Notes: a model not told the origin generated them from the sequence alone. Positions 1 through 6,410 are shown, numbered from the stretch's first letter. The stretch is DNA of 7,516 nt from Bacteroidales bacterium (GCA_029933565.1 JAOZNY010000069.1:1617-9132); one strand, 5' to 3'. Made by a program: numbers and translations.

Positions 1-121
1 TAGAGTACTTAGAGTTTAAAGTTTAGGTTAAAAATATTAAGACAGTGTAATCGCTATAACTACCAACTGTCTAAAGTTCAAAAATACAAATGAATGCCAA
101 TTTTATTTTTTCGGAAAGATG
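1..121. other. AT-rich intergenic segment, no gene
   Basis: No coding region is visible here. The segment lies downstream of the leftward flavoprotein gene. Its only structured element is the 7-bp inverted repeat listed separately as a possible terminator. Confidence 0.5.
27..72 (-). terminator. possible weak terminator of the leftward flavoprotein gene
   Basis: On the minus strand, 50 bases past the stop codon, AGACAGT (72-66) can pair with ACTGTCT (46-40) across a 19-base loop. It is followed by the T-rich stretch TAATATTTTTAA. An inner GTA/TAC pairing could extend the stem. The stem is not GC-rich and the T-run is interrupted, so this is a candidate only. Confidence 0.3.
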
Positions 122-1111
122 CTATTCAATACCAGAAAAGTGCTTCATGAACTGAACTCTTTCATAGGCAGCCGGGTTATCACTTTTCTTCACACTTAAC
201 TTACCGCAAAATTGATTGAGGCTTGTAAAGTTTTTTCTTTCCATCCAGTTTTCAAGTTCTTCAAGCATACTTCCAATTTCCTTAAATCCTTTTTTATAAA
301 GTACAGAAGCTATTTGAACGGCCTTAGCACCGGCAAGGATTTGTTTAATTAAGGCAGTTCCATTATGTACTCCTGTGGATGCTGCTATATCGCAATTAAT
401 GTGGTCAGAAAGCATTGCCACCCATCTAAGTGACAAAGAAAGGTCGCTTGGAGTGCTAAAAATATATGATGGTTTTACCTCCATTGTTTCAATGTCGAAG
501 TCAGGAGAATAAAATCTGTTAAACAGTACTAAACCGTCTATTCCTGTCCAGGATAAAGCATTTATGGTTTTGGCAAGCCCCGAGAAATAATAACTTACTT
601 TAAGTGCCACCGGAATATTTACAATCTCTTTTATGGATTTAACAATATCAAAATAAACAGCCTCATTATCCGATCCATCTTTTTTTATGTCTGATGGTAA
701 AACAAATACGTTTAGTTCAATTCCATCGGCTCCCGACTGCTCAATTTTTTTTGCAAAGTCAACCCATTCAGAATCAGAAACACAGTTAATGGATGCAATA
801 ATCGGAATCTTTACTTTTTCTTTGGCATCTTTAATCAAATCAAGATATCTCTCAACATCGGCCATGCGTGTGTAATGCTTAACGTAGTCCTCTGCTTCGG
901 GATAGTAATTGCCAAACTCATTTTGCATAAGGGTATTACTTGCATTATGGCTAATTTGCTCTTCAAATAATGACTTTAACACAACTGCAGAAGCACCATT
1001 TTTTTCTATTTCAATAATATTCTCAACCGAGTTTGTTAAACCGGAACTTCCAACTATTAAAGGGTTTTTTAACTTAATACCCATGTAAGTAGTCTCAAGA
1101 TTTACCATCAT
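122..1111 (-). CDS. dihydroorotate dehydrogenase-like FMN protein (not true PyrD)
   Basis: This is a 329-residue single-domain TIM-barrel flavoprotein of the family usually annotated 'dihydroorotate dehydrogenase-like'. Visible landmarks are the N-terminal strand KNPLIVGSSGLT (15-26), IELN (131-134), the barrel lysine in VALKVS (168-173), the segment LVLFNRFYSPDFDIE (194-208), and the FMN-phosphate loop STGVHNG (245-251) plus GAKAVQIAS (261-269). The C-terminal WMERKNF...NPAAYERVQFM region (289-322) also fits this family. Class 1 DHODs carry a catalytic Cys in ELN(L)SCPN. Here the loop reads ELNVFVLPSD with no Cys or Ser at that place, which as I recall is normal for the 'like' subfamily (NxYYxP-type loop). 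Orotate formation is therefore doubtful, and the substrate and electron acceptor are unknown. There is no signal peptide, so it should be cytosolic. The start has two consecutive ATG codons (1109-1111 and 1106-1108) and I kept the first. The gene stands alone and is divergent from the next one. Fold and family are confident; function is not. Confidence 0.82.
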   Translation of the reverse strand: MMVNLETTYMGIKLKNPLIVGSSGLTNSVENIIEIEKNGASAVVLKSLFEEQISHNASNTLMQNEFGNYYPEAEDYVKHYTRMADVERYLDLIKDAKEKVKIPIIASINCVSDSEWVDFAKKIEQSGADGIELNVFVLPSDIKKDGSDNEAVYFDIVKSIKEIVNIPVALKVSYYFSGLAKTINALSWTGIDGLVLFNRFYSPDFDIETMEVKPSYIFSTPSDLSLSLRWVAMLSDHINCDIAASTGVHNGTALIKQILAGAKAVQIASVLYKKGFKEIGSMLEELENWMERKNFTSLNQFCGKLSVKKSDNPAAYERVQFMKHFSGIE

Positions 1112-1306
1112 TTATTTGCTTTAAATATAAGTTGTAAAAATAGTAAATAGCCGTTAACAAATTCACAAAAGTGTAAAAAATAATGGTTTTAGATTGATAC
1201 TTTTCTAACTGGTAAATGGAAATGCCTGAGGGGAATAGTTTTTGGCTGCAAATAGGTTAACAATAAATTGCCTATATTTGAGGAATTACAGTAATCAAAT
1301 GCGACT
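1112..1306. other. divergent intergenic region
   Basis: This 195-bp gap separates two divergent genes and must hold both promoters. A consensus -7 box is seen only for the rightward gene (1273-1280). For the leftward gene the nearest match is TATATTTA at 1129-1122 on the minus strand. It lacks the final G and would leave almost no leader, so I do not call it. No RNA gene or small ORF with support is visible. Confidence 0.5.
1273..1280 (+). promoter_or_regulatory. Bacteroidota -7 promoter box for the PPSR-family gene
   Basis: TATATTTG matches the Bacteroidota -7 consensus TAnnTTTG exactly and lies 26 bases before the ATG, which gives a short leader. There is no TTTG at the expected -33 distance; the nearest, at 1241-1244, is 28 bases upstream. 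The promoter may be weak or depend on an activator. Confidence 0.5.
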
Positions 1307-2137
1307 ATGTATAATATTTATGCAATTTCAGATAGTATTGGAAAGACCGTTGAGCAAGTAGCAAATGTTGTTTTAGCACAATTTCCAAAGGTAAATACTA
1401 AAATTCATCAATTCAACGAAGTAAGTAGTTTTAGTGAAATTGATACTATTATTGAAAAGGTCCAAATGAATGAAGGTTTAATTATTCATTCATTTATTAT
1501 TCATGAGTTAAGCGAGTATATTTCCCTTCAGGCACGGATGCACAATTTAGAGGTAGTTAATTTATTAGGTCCTGTTTTAAACAAGATATCCCATTTTCTC
1601 GATAGTACTCCAGAAGAAAAACCAGGGCTCTTCAGCCGTTTGAACAAGGATTATTTCCGCAGGGTAGAGACCATTGAATTTGCAATTAAACATGATGATG
1701 GAGCACATTCGAATGAGTTGAAAAGTGCAGAAATTGTATTGCTGGGAGTTTCGCGTACTTTTAAAACTCCGTTAAGTGTTTACTTGGCCACCAAAGGGTG
1801 GTTAGTTGCCAACGTGCCAATAGTACTCGATATGCCAATACCAAAAATTGTTTATGATTTACCTCCCAAAAATATATTTTGCCTCACTACAAACCCATCA
1901 ATCCTTTCAAGGTTAAGAAATGTAAGAAACGAATATCTGCAGGGAACTGCCCTAAAATATGCAAGTTATGATTATGTGCGTAAAGAAATAAGGTATTCGA
2001 ATATGTTGTTTAATGCCCAGCCTAAGTGGTCGAAGGTAAGGGTGACAGCAAAGCCTATTGAAGAGATTGCAAATAATATAATTTGTATTTACCGGAATAA
2101 CTGCAAAAAGGAGGATAATAATTCTGCTGCTAAATAA
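1307..2137 (+). CDS. bifunctional kinase/pyrophosphorylase, PEP synthase/PPDK regulatory family (DUF299)
   Basis: This 276-residue protein matches the length of E. coli PpsR (277). Members of the family phosphorylate a Thr of phosphoenolpyruvate synthase or pyruvate phosphate dikinase using ADP as donor, and reactivate the target by phosphate-dependent pyrophosphorolysis. The family is recognised from the N-terminal ISDSIGKTVEQV (7-18), YFRRVETIEFAIKHDDG (116-132), the P-loop-like GVSRTFKTPLSVYLA (147-161), the following AN.P segment (168-171) and the C-terminal KPIEEIA (249-255). The G-x-S-R-x-x-K-T-P core is intact, with Phe152 where family members usually have a small residue. The N-terminal motif has Lys13 where SDS-x-G-E-T is common. 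No PEP synthase or PPDK gene is in the window, so which enzyme it controls cannot be read here. It is cytosolic. The start ATG has no Shine-Dalgarno site but is placed correctly for the N-terminal motif and for the -7 box upstream. The next gene starts 54 bases on, from its own promoter. Confidence 0.9.
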   Translation: MYNIYAISDSIGKTVEQVANVVLAQFPKVNTKIHQFNEVSSFSEIDTIIEKVQMNEGLIIHSFIIHELSEYISLQARMHNLEVVNLLGPVLNKISHFLDSTPEEKPGLFSRLNKDYFRRVETIEFAIKHDDGAHSNELKSAEIVLLGVSRTFKTPLSVYLATKGWLVANVPIVLDMPIPKIVYDLPPKNIFCLTTNPSILSRLRNVRNEYLQGTALKYASYDYVRKEIRYSNMLFNAQPKWSKVRVTAKPIEEIANNIICIYRNNCKKEDNNSAAK

Positions 2138-2138
2138 T

Positions 2139-2169
2139 CTTGAATCTGCTTAGTTTTTTTTTAGATTTG
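2139..2169 (+). promoter_or_regulatory. Bacteroidota-type promoter for the VOC-protein gene
   Basis: TAGATTTG (2162-2169) is an exact TAnnTTTG -7 box. CTTG (2139-2142), one mismatch from the -33 TTTG, lies 19 bases upstream, the usual spacing. Transcription would start near 2176, about 16 bases before the ATG at 2192. A T-run separates the two boxes. Confidence 0.6.
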
Positions 2170-2191
2170 CAGACAAAATCAACCATTAAGC

Positions 2192-3247
2192 ATGACGAAA
2201 ATAATAGCAGGTATTCAGCAGATAGGGATAGGGGTTACTAACTTATATGAAGCAAGGGATTGGTATAAAAAAAATCTGGGCTACGATGTCGTTATTTTTG
2301 ATGAGGCTGCCGAGGCAGGTTTGATGCTCCAATACACTAACAACAAAGTACAAAAGCGTCATGCTATTTTAGCCTACAACATGAAAGGTGGCGGTGGATT
2401 TGAGGTTTGGCAATATACAAGCAGAACGCCTATCGGTCCCGGTTTTGATATTCAATTAGGAGATACAGGTATTTTTGCTTGTAAGATAGCCTCTCCAGAT
2501 GTAAAGAAGGCTTACGAAGAGTTTAAGAATAGTGGGGTTAATATTATTTCTGAGTTGAAAGATTCCCCAACTGGTAAACCTCACTTTTTTATAAAAGATC
2601 CTTATGGTAATGTATTTGAAATTGAGCATGGCGATGATTGGCTGCAAAATCAGGATAAATTAACCGGGGGAAATTCAGGGGCAATAATTGGAGTTACAAA
2701 TATGGACGCTTCCATAAAGTTCTATTCTCAAATTCTGGGTTACGATGATGTTGTTTACGACGAAGAAGGCACATTTGAGGATTTATCAGGTATTGCAGGA
2801 GCAAATGAAAAATACCGCCGTGTTTTATTGAAGCACAGCAAAAAAAGAACAGGCGCTTTTAGTCCTCTCTTTAGGAATAGTAGCATTGAACTTATTGAAG
2901 CCAAAGAAAGAAGTGTTAGGAAAATATATGAAAAAAGGCTTTGGGGCGATTTAGGATTTATCCATTTATGTTTTGATATAATTGGAATGGAGGATCTAAA
3001 GGAAGAGTGCCAAAAGGCGGGTTTTCCTTTTACTGTTGACAGTGCAAACAGTTTTGATATGGGTGAAGCAGCAGGTCACTTTTCATATATCGAAGATCCT
3101 GATGGAACACTAATAGAGTTTGTTGAAACTCATAAAGTACCAATCATAAAAAAAATAGGTTGGTATTTGAACCTTGAAAAAAGAGGTCAGGAGAGGCCTT
3201 TGTCTAAGTTCTTTTTTAAAATTTTAGGGGCTTCCAGGAAAATCTAA
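2192..3247 (+). CDS. tandem VOC (glyoxalase/bleomycin-resistance fold) protein
   Basis: The protein has 351 residues and two vicinal-oxygen-chelate domains, about 5-146 and 162-312. Each begins with a GVTN(L/M)..(A/S)..(W/F)Y...LGYD signature (14-32 and 167-185) and ends with DP(Y/D)G(N/T)..(E/I)E (136-143 and 302-309). VOC proteins are often metal-dependent isomerases, lyases, epimerases or dioxygenases; the substrate here is not identifiable. By alignment of the halves, likely metal-ligand positions are Gln10, Glu71, Ala96, Glu143 in domain 1 and Gly163, Glu233, His258, Glu309 in domain 2. Neither half has all four, but Gln10/Glu71 plus His258/Glu309 would make the Gln-Glu-His-Glu set of glyoxalase I. 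A 39-residue tail rich in Lys/Arg and aromatics (313-351) follows domain 2 and might contact membrane or nucleic acid (inference). There is no signal peptide. The gene has its own promoter. The fold is confident, the reaction unknown. Confidence 0.85.
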   Translation: MTKIIAGIQQIGIGVTNLYEARDWYKKNLGYDVVIFDEAAEAGLMLQYTNNKVQKRHAILAYNMKGGGGFEVWQYTSRTPIGPGFDIQLGDTGIFACKIASPDVKKAYEEFKNSGVNIISELKDSPTGKPHFFIKDPYGNVFEIEHGDDWLQNQDKLTGGNSGAIIGVTNMDASIKFYSQILGYDDVVYDEEGTFEDLSGIAGANEKYRRVLLKHSKKRTGAFSPLFRNSSIELIEAKERSVRKIYEKRLWGDLGFIHLCFDIIGMEDLKEECQKAGFPFTVDSANSFDMGEAAGHFSYIEDPDGTLIEFVETHKVPIIKKIGWYLNLEKRGQERPLSKFFFKILGASRKI

Positions 3248-3280
3248 AACATTATTGCTTTTTTTAAATCGGAGTTTTAC

Positions 3281-3288
3281 TATTTTAG
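3281..3288 (+). promoter_or_regulatory. weak -7-like box for the FadL-like gene
   Basis: TATTTTAG differs from TAnnTTTG at one position and sits 20 bases before the ATG at 3309. No good -33 TTTG lies at normal spacing; ATTG at 3254-3257 is 23 bases upstream. If real, it would lie inside the longer reading frame that begins at TTG 3255 and would argue against that start. Confidence 0.25.
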
Positions 3289-3308
3289 CCTTACAATTAT
3301 TCCTAAAG

Positions 3309-4844
3309 ATGACTTTAATAAATAATCAACTTAAAAGGGTTGCCATAATTATTCTAATTGTTTTTGGTTCTGTACAATTGAAAGCTCAATTAATGAATCA
3401 TTATTGGTCGCAAAGTTATAACTCCATGTCATCTTTGCTTTCGGGGGCAGTAGTGGCTGGCGATGCCGGAAGTGCGGCTATTTATTATAATCCTGCAAAT
3501 ATTACGGAAATAGAAGAAGGTGGCAATATAAGTCTTGCAGCAAGTTTTTTTACTCTTAGCAACTATTATATTCGCGATGCCATGGGTAAGGATAAAAATT
3601 TGAATTCGACAAATTTTTATGTTCAGCCCCAGTTTTTTTCTATTAGTGTTAATTCACCATTTAACAACTGGAGTTTTGCAATTGCTACTTTTAACCGTGT
3701 AAGAGAACAACTGACCCTTGGTTATTCTGAGAGTTTTAAAATCAATTATGACGATAGTGGAGTTGCTAAGGACAGGCTTACAACTCAGTACAATTATAAA
3801 AATTACTATACTGATGACTGGATTAGTTTAGGGGGAGCCTACACCCTAAGCGATAATTGGCATCTGGGAATAAGTATAAATTTTTCCTTTTCAACAATAG
3901 ATTATAATACATTAAATATGGCAGAGGTTCATCCTCTTACTGCCGATACTATTATAGGAGATGGTGTAACTTCAACGCTGCTTGCGGAGAATGTGTATTC
4001 AGAAAAAATTAAGTTTACAAATTCAAGAATGATTATCAAGTTAGGCACAGTTTACGAAAGTGGACCATGGCGCCTTGGTTTAAATGTTAGTTTGCCTGCC
4101 ATAAATATTCTAACTTCAGGAAAAAGGGCACTTCGAACCTATAAAGAAGTATATGCTATAGAAACCCCTGAAGGTATTGTATTAAGTGATTATTTCATTT
4201 CTGATGCTCAGAAGGCTGAATCAATACAAGCTACTTATAAACTACCGTTTTCAATTGCTATTGGTGCATTCTATAATTTAGGTAATAATAAAAGGATTTA
4301 TTCTACCATAGAATATTTTGCAGGAATACAACCTTATAAAATGATAGATGCAACTGTTAATTCGGATATAACAACTGATATAATTTATGATCAATTGGAG
4401 AATAAAGATTGGCTTTCGTATGCCTATGGTGCTGTTCCTGTGGTAAATGTTGCAATAGGTTATCGATGGCAAATAAAACCGAGGGTTTTGTTTTTAATGG
4501 GTTTGCGTACTGATTTTAATAATATTAAAGATTACGATTATGGTGATATGGAAAAGTATGAAACACTTACCTCATCAAGTATGAATATTTATCATGCCAC
4601 CGGTGGAGTTCAGTTTCATTATAAAAAACATCAGTTAATTGCTGGAACTCAAATGTCGTTTGGAAGGCAAAAAAATATAGAACAGATGGCAAATTTTGGT
4701 GAAGATTATCAGCCAGATTATAATAATAACATGCCACTGCTTGGTGTTAGAGAGAATGTTGCAGATATTTATTATTTTTCCTTAAGTATTTTTCTTGGAG
4801 CAACTCTTAATTTTGAATCTAAAAAACAATTACCTAAAGAATAA
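3309..4844 (+). CDS. outer-membrane beta-barrel protein, OmpP1/FadL/TodX-like
   Basis: From ATG 3309 the product is 511 residues. The N-terminus is a clean signal peptide: basic NNQLKR, hydrophobic VAIIILIVFGSV, and cleavage after QLKA (about residue 26) before Gln. The reading frame continues upstream to TTG 3255, but that would add 18 residues before the signal peptide, so ATG 3309 is preferred. Mature residues 51-65 read GDAGSAAIYYNPANI, the family's N-terminal hallmark (small residues, then NPA). In FadL-type channels this region lies near the periplasmic plug. The rest is alternating hydrophobic and aromatic strands with Asn/Asp/Tyr-rich loops. The last strand, YFSLSIFLGATLNF, is followed by a short Lys-rich tail. 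FadL-type proteins carry hydrophobic compounds such as fatty acids or aromatics across the outer membrane; the cargo here is unknown. The gene appears monocistronic, with no clear terminator. A generic barrel of another family is the main alternative. Confidence 0.68.
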   Translation: MTLINNQLKRVAIIILIVFGSVQLKAQLMNHYWSQSYNSMSSLLSGAVVAGDAGSAAIYYNPANITEIEEGGNISLAASFFTLSNYYIRDAMGKDKNLNSTNFYVQPQFFSISVNSPFNNWSFAIATFNRVREQLTLGYSESFKINYDDSGVAKDRLTTQYNYKNYYTDDWISLGGAYTLSDNWHLGISINFSFSTIDYNTLNMAEVHPLTADTIIGDGVTSTLLAENVYSEKIKFTNSRMIIKLGTVYESGPWRLGLNVSLPAINILTSGKRALRTYKEVYAIETPEGIVLSDYFISDAQKAESIQATYKLPFSIAIGAFYNLGNNKRIYSTIEYFAGIQPYKMIDATVNSDITTDIIYDQLENKDWLSYAYGAVPVVNVAIGYRWQIKPRVLFLMGLRTDFNNIKDYDYGDMEKYETLTSSSMNIYHATGGVQFHYKKHQLIAGTQMSFGRQKNIEQMANFGEDYQPDYNNNMPLLGVRENVADIYYFSLSIFLGATLNFESKKQLPKE

Positions 4845-4900
4845 ATTGCCTAACCCATAATAATTAGTTGAATTTAGTGTTTGATTTGTATGTGAAAACC

Positions 4901-4921
4901 AAGAAGTAGAATGATCTTCTT
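4901..4921 (+). repeat. small inverted repeat (6-bp stem, 9-base loop)
   Basis: AAGAAG (4901-4906) and CTTCTT (4916-4921) are perfect complements around nine bases, 56 bases past the FadL-like stop codon. No T-run follows, so it is not a standard intrinsic terminator. It directly abuts the next inverted repeat. In AT-rich DNA a 6-bp stem may be chance. Confidence 0.3.
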
Positions 4922-4965
4922 AACAAATTTATTATGTACGGTTTATGTCCACTAAAAATTTGTTA
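4921..4965. promoter_or_regulatory. 10-bp inverted repeat, candidate operator at the lipoprotein promoter
   Basis: TAACAAATTT (4921-4930) and AAATTTGTTA (4956-4965) are perfect complements, 25 bases apart. The right arm contains the TTTG (4959-4962) that is the best -33 candidate for the promoter whose -7 box is at 4986-4993. The arms could bind a dimeric regulator or fold as a hairpin in a readthrough transcript. The repeat is directly visible; its function is inferred, and its AT-rich content lowers its significance. Confidence 0.4.
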
Positions 4966-4993
4966 TTTAGTTTCATTAAATATAGTATTTTTG
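4959..4993 (+). promoter_or_regulatory. Bacteroidota-type promoter for the lipoprotein-barrel operon
   Basis: TATTTTTG (4986-4993) is an exact TAnnTTTG -7 box. TTTG at 4959-4962 is the nearest -33 match, with a 23-base spacer that is a little longer than usual. Transcription would start near 5000, leaving about 50 bases of A-rich leader before ATG 5051. The 206-bp gap it sits in (4845-5050) holds no other gene. Confidence 0.55.
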
Positions 4994-5050
4994 CAAAACT
5001 TAAAACGGCTTGATCTTAAACAAGAAAATTAAAACAATAAATAATTTAAT

Positions 5051-5716
5051 ATGAGAAATTTAATTTTAAAATTTATGGCAATAATGATTATTCCGCTTGG
5101 GATAACATTAATGCAAGGTTGTTATCCAGATAATGACTTAACTTATGAGGAAACAGATATTGTTGTAACATTTTACAATGATTCTACTGACTTCAATACT
5201 TTATCGACTTATTATTTGAGCGATTCTGTATACTTTTTGGATGACGCAGAGAATCCGGAACCTCTTGATAATTCTAATGTTATTACAAACCAGATAGCAA
5301 AAAACATGGCTGAAGCGGGTTACACAAGAATAACTGAAGAATCGCCAGTGCAACCTGATGTTGTTATTCTTACAGGTGTGTTCTCTAAAACTACTGTTAG
5401 TGTTGGCTGGTACTATCCGTGGTACGGTTATGGTGGTGGCTGGTATTGGGGAGCCGAAAGGTCAACTGACTACTGGGGTGGCTGGTATCCTTATTATCCT
5501 TCTTATCCTTATTATACTTCATATACAACGGGAACTCTTGTTTTTGATATGATGAATCCTGATGATTACGATATTATTGGTACTGATACTTTAGCAAGAG
5601 TTTACTGGAATGCTGCTGCTCAAGGCGTACTTAGTAGTGGAAGTTCTGATACCAGAATAAAAAATTCCATTGATCAGGCATTCTTGCAGAGTCCACAAAT
5701 AAAAACAAATCATTAA
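5051..5716 (+). CDS. DUF4136-type lipoprotein with Tyr/Trp/Gly-rich insert
   Basis: This 221-residue protein has a lipoprotein signal: basic start, hydrophobic core (7-20), and lipobox LMQGC with Cys24. The Met/Gln at -3/-2 are unusual. Acidic residues follow the Cys (YPDND, then EE at 33-34), as often seen in surface-exposed Bacteroidota lipoproteins. The body fits DUF4136: a strand and TDFNTLSTYYL segment (46-56), a helix with NQIAKNMAEAGY (80-91), QPDVVILTGVF (101-111), GTLVFDMMNP (161-170) and a late LARVYWNAAAQGVL (181-194), where the family typically has a W-x-G/A-type strand. Between the conserved parts lies an aromatic run (120-158) of W, Y, G and P, including a tandem YPYYPS/YPYYTS repeat. 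The function of DUF4136 proteins is not established; envelope anchoring is the only supported role. The next gene begins 24 bases downstream, so the two are probably co-transcribed. Confidence 0.75.
   Translation: MRNLILKFMAIMIIPLGITLMQGCYPDNDLTYEETDIVVTFYNDSTDFNTLSTYYLSDSVYFLDDAENPEPLDNSNVITNQIAKNMAEAGYTRITEESPVQPDVVILTGVFSKTTVSVGWYYPWYGYGGGWYWGAERSTDYWGGWYPYYPSYPYYTSYTTGTLVFDMMNPDDYDIIGTDTLARVYWNAAAQGVLSSGSSDTRIKNSIDQAFLQSPQIKTNH
5486..5521 (+). repeat. 18-bp tandem duplication, two units, in frame
   Basis: Units 5486-5503 and 5504-5521 are identical at 16 of 18 bases and share TATCCTTATTAT. They encode YPYYPS and YPYYTS (residues 146-157) in the lipoprotein. The unit is a multiple of three, so gain or loss would keep the frame. 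Confidence 0.7.
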
Positions 5717-5740
5717 TACTAACACAAAAAAACAATAGAA

Positions 5741-6343
5741 ATGAAAAAGAATAAATTTATACTTACTTCTGTTTTTGTGGTCTTATTTGGATTCTCATCT
5801 TTCTCACAAGGTGGTGGAGTATGGAATTTCGACTATAGTATGGGTTTTACCATGGGTGAAACAAAAGACTTTATATCAGCGCCTTCGTTTAGAGGACTTT
5901 CAATTGATGGACGTGGTTTTGTAACCAATTCATTAACAGTGGGTAGTTCCATTTCGTGGAATACTTTTTACGAAAGTGATGGAACTGTGACCAATGATAT
6001 TGGTAATACTGGAGTAATTAATGGTTATAATAGAAAATATATCAATACAATGCCTTTAATGGTTAACTCTCATTATTATTTTGCACAGACAACCATAATG
6101 CCTTATGCAGGTATTAGTGTGGGTACTATGTATATTGATGAAAGGAATTATATGGGTATTTATTATATTCAGAATAATGCATGGCATTTTGCTGTTGCAC
6201 CTGAACTTGGTATTATTTATCCTTTTGGAAATGGTAATACTGGAATTAATGCTAACATAAAATATAATTGGGCAGCACAAACTAAAGATACGCCAACTTA
6301 TTCATACCTAACCTTTAACATTGGGTTATCATATGTATTTTAA
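5741..6343 (+). CDS. small outer-membrane beta-barrel protein (OmpW/OMP_b-brl-like)
   Basis: The product has 200 residues. The signal peptide is residues 1-22 (KKNK, hydrophobic FILTSVFVVLFGF, SSFS) with cleavage before Gln23. The mature chain is about 178 residues of alternating amphipathic strands, such as LTVGSSISWNTFY (65-77), IMPYAGISVGTMYI (119-132), AVAPELGIIYPF (151-162) and TGINANIKYNWAA (167-179). It ends in LTFNIGLSYVF, with the C-terminal Phe expected of a BAM substrate. The length suggests an 8-stranded barrel. No enzyme motif is visible; small barrels of this type are structural, lipid-active or narrow pores, and the specific role is unknown. It follows the lipoprotein gene by 24 bases without a separate promoter and ends at a strong terminator, so it is the second gene of a two-gene operon. 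The lipoprotein may work with this barrel (inference). Confidence 0.75.
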   Translation: MKKNKFILTSVFVVLFGFSSFSQGGGVWNFDYSMGFTMGETKDFISAPSFRGLSIDGRGFVTNSLTVGSSISWNTFYESDGTVTNDIGNTGVINGYNRKYINTMPLMVNSHYYFAQTTIMPYAGISVGTMYIDERNYMGIYYIQNNAWHFAVAPELGIIYPFGNGNTGINANIKYNWAAQTKDTPTYSYLTFNIGLSYVF

Positions 6344-6362
6344 AGCATAGATAAAAAGTATT

Positions 6363-6405
6363 AAAAACCGGGAGTAGCTTTATTGCAACTCTCGGTTTTT
6401 TTTTT
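6363..6405 (+). terminator. strong intrinsic terminator of the lipoprotein-barrel operon
   Basis: The left arm AAAAACCGGGAGT (6363-6375) pairs with the right arm (6388-6400), with one G-U wobble (6371/6392). An A-A mismatch (6376/6387) and an inner GC/GC pair follow, closing a 6-base TTTATT loop (6379-6384). The arm runs into ten consecutive T (6396-6405). It starts 20 bases past the stop codon. Confidence 0.9.
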
Positions 6406-6410
6406 ACTTT

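Noticed and set aside
687..875. Rightward 62-codon open frame inside the leftward flavoprotein gene
   Set aside because: It is fully antisense to a well-supported conserved gene, has no promoter or signal, and its translation looks like an out-of-frame shadow.
2151..2161. T-run after the PPSR-family gene as a terminator
   Set aside because: No stem-loop precedes it. It sits between the -33 and -7 boxes of the next gene, so promoter spacer is the better reading.
2456..2647. Leftward 63-codon open frame inside the VOC gene
   Set aside because: It is antisense to a conserved domain, with low-complexity composition typical of reversed AT-rich coding DNA.
4278..4472. Leftward 64-codon open frame inside the FadL-like gene
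   Set aside because: The translation is Ile/Tyr/Cys-rich, as expected from the reverse strand of AT-rich barrel-coding sequence, with no independent support.
4901..4921. Hairpin after the FadL-like gene as an intrinsic terminator
   Set aside because: The stem is only 6 bp with two G-C pairs, and no T-run follows; AACAAATTT comes next. Kept only as a repeat.
5358..5552. Overlapping rightward 64-codon frame inside the lipoprotein gene
   Set aside because: Its hydrophobic translation (long Leu/Ile runs) arises from the Tyr/Pro/Gly repeat codons read in another frame. The DUF4136 frame has a lipobox and family motifs.
6056..6280. Leftward 74-codon open frame inside the small barrel gene
   Set aside because: It is antisense to a gene with a signal peptide and C-terminal Phe, and has Ile/Asn/Cys-rich shadow composition.
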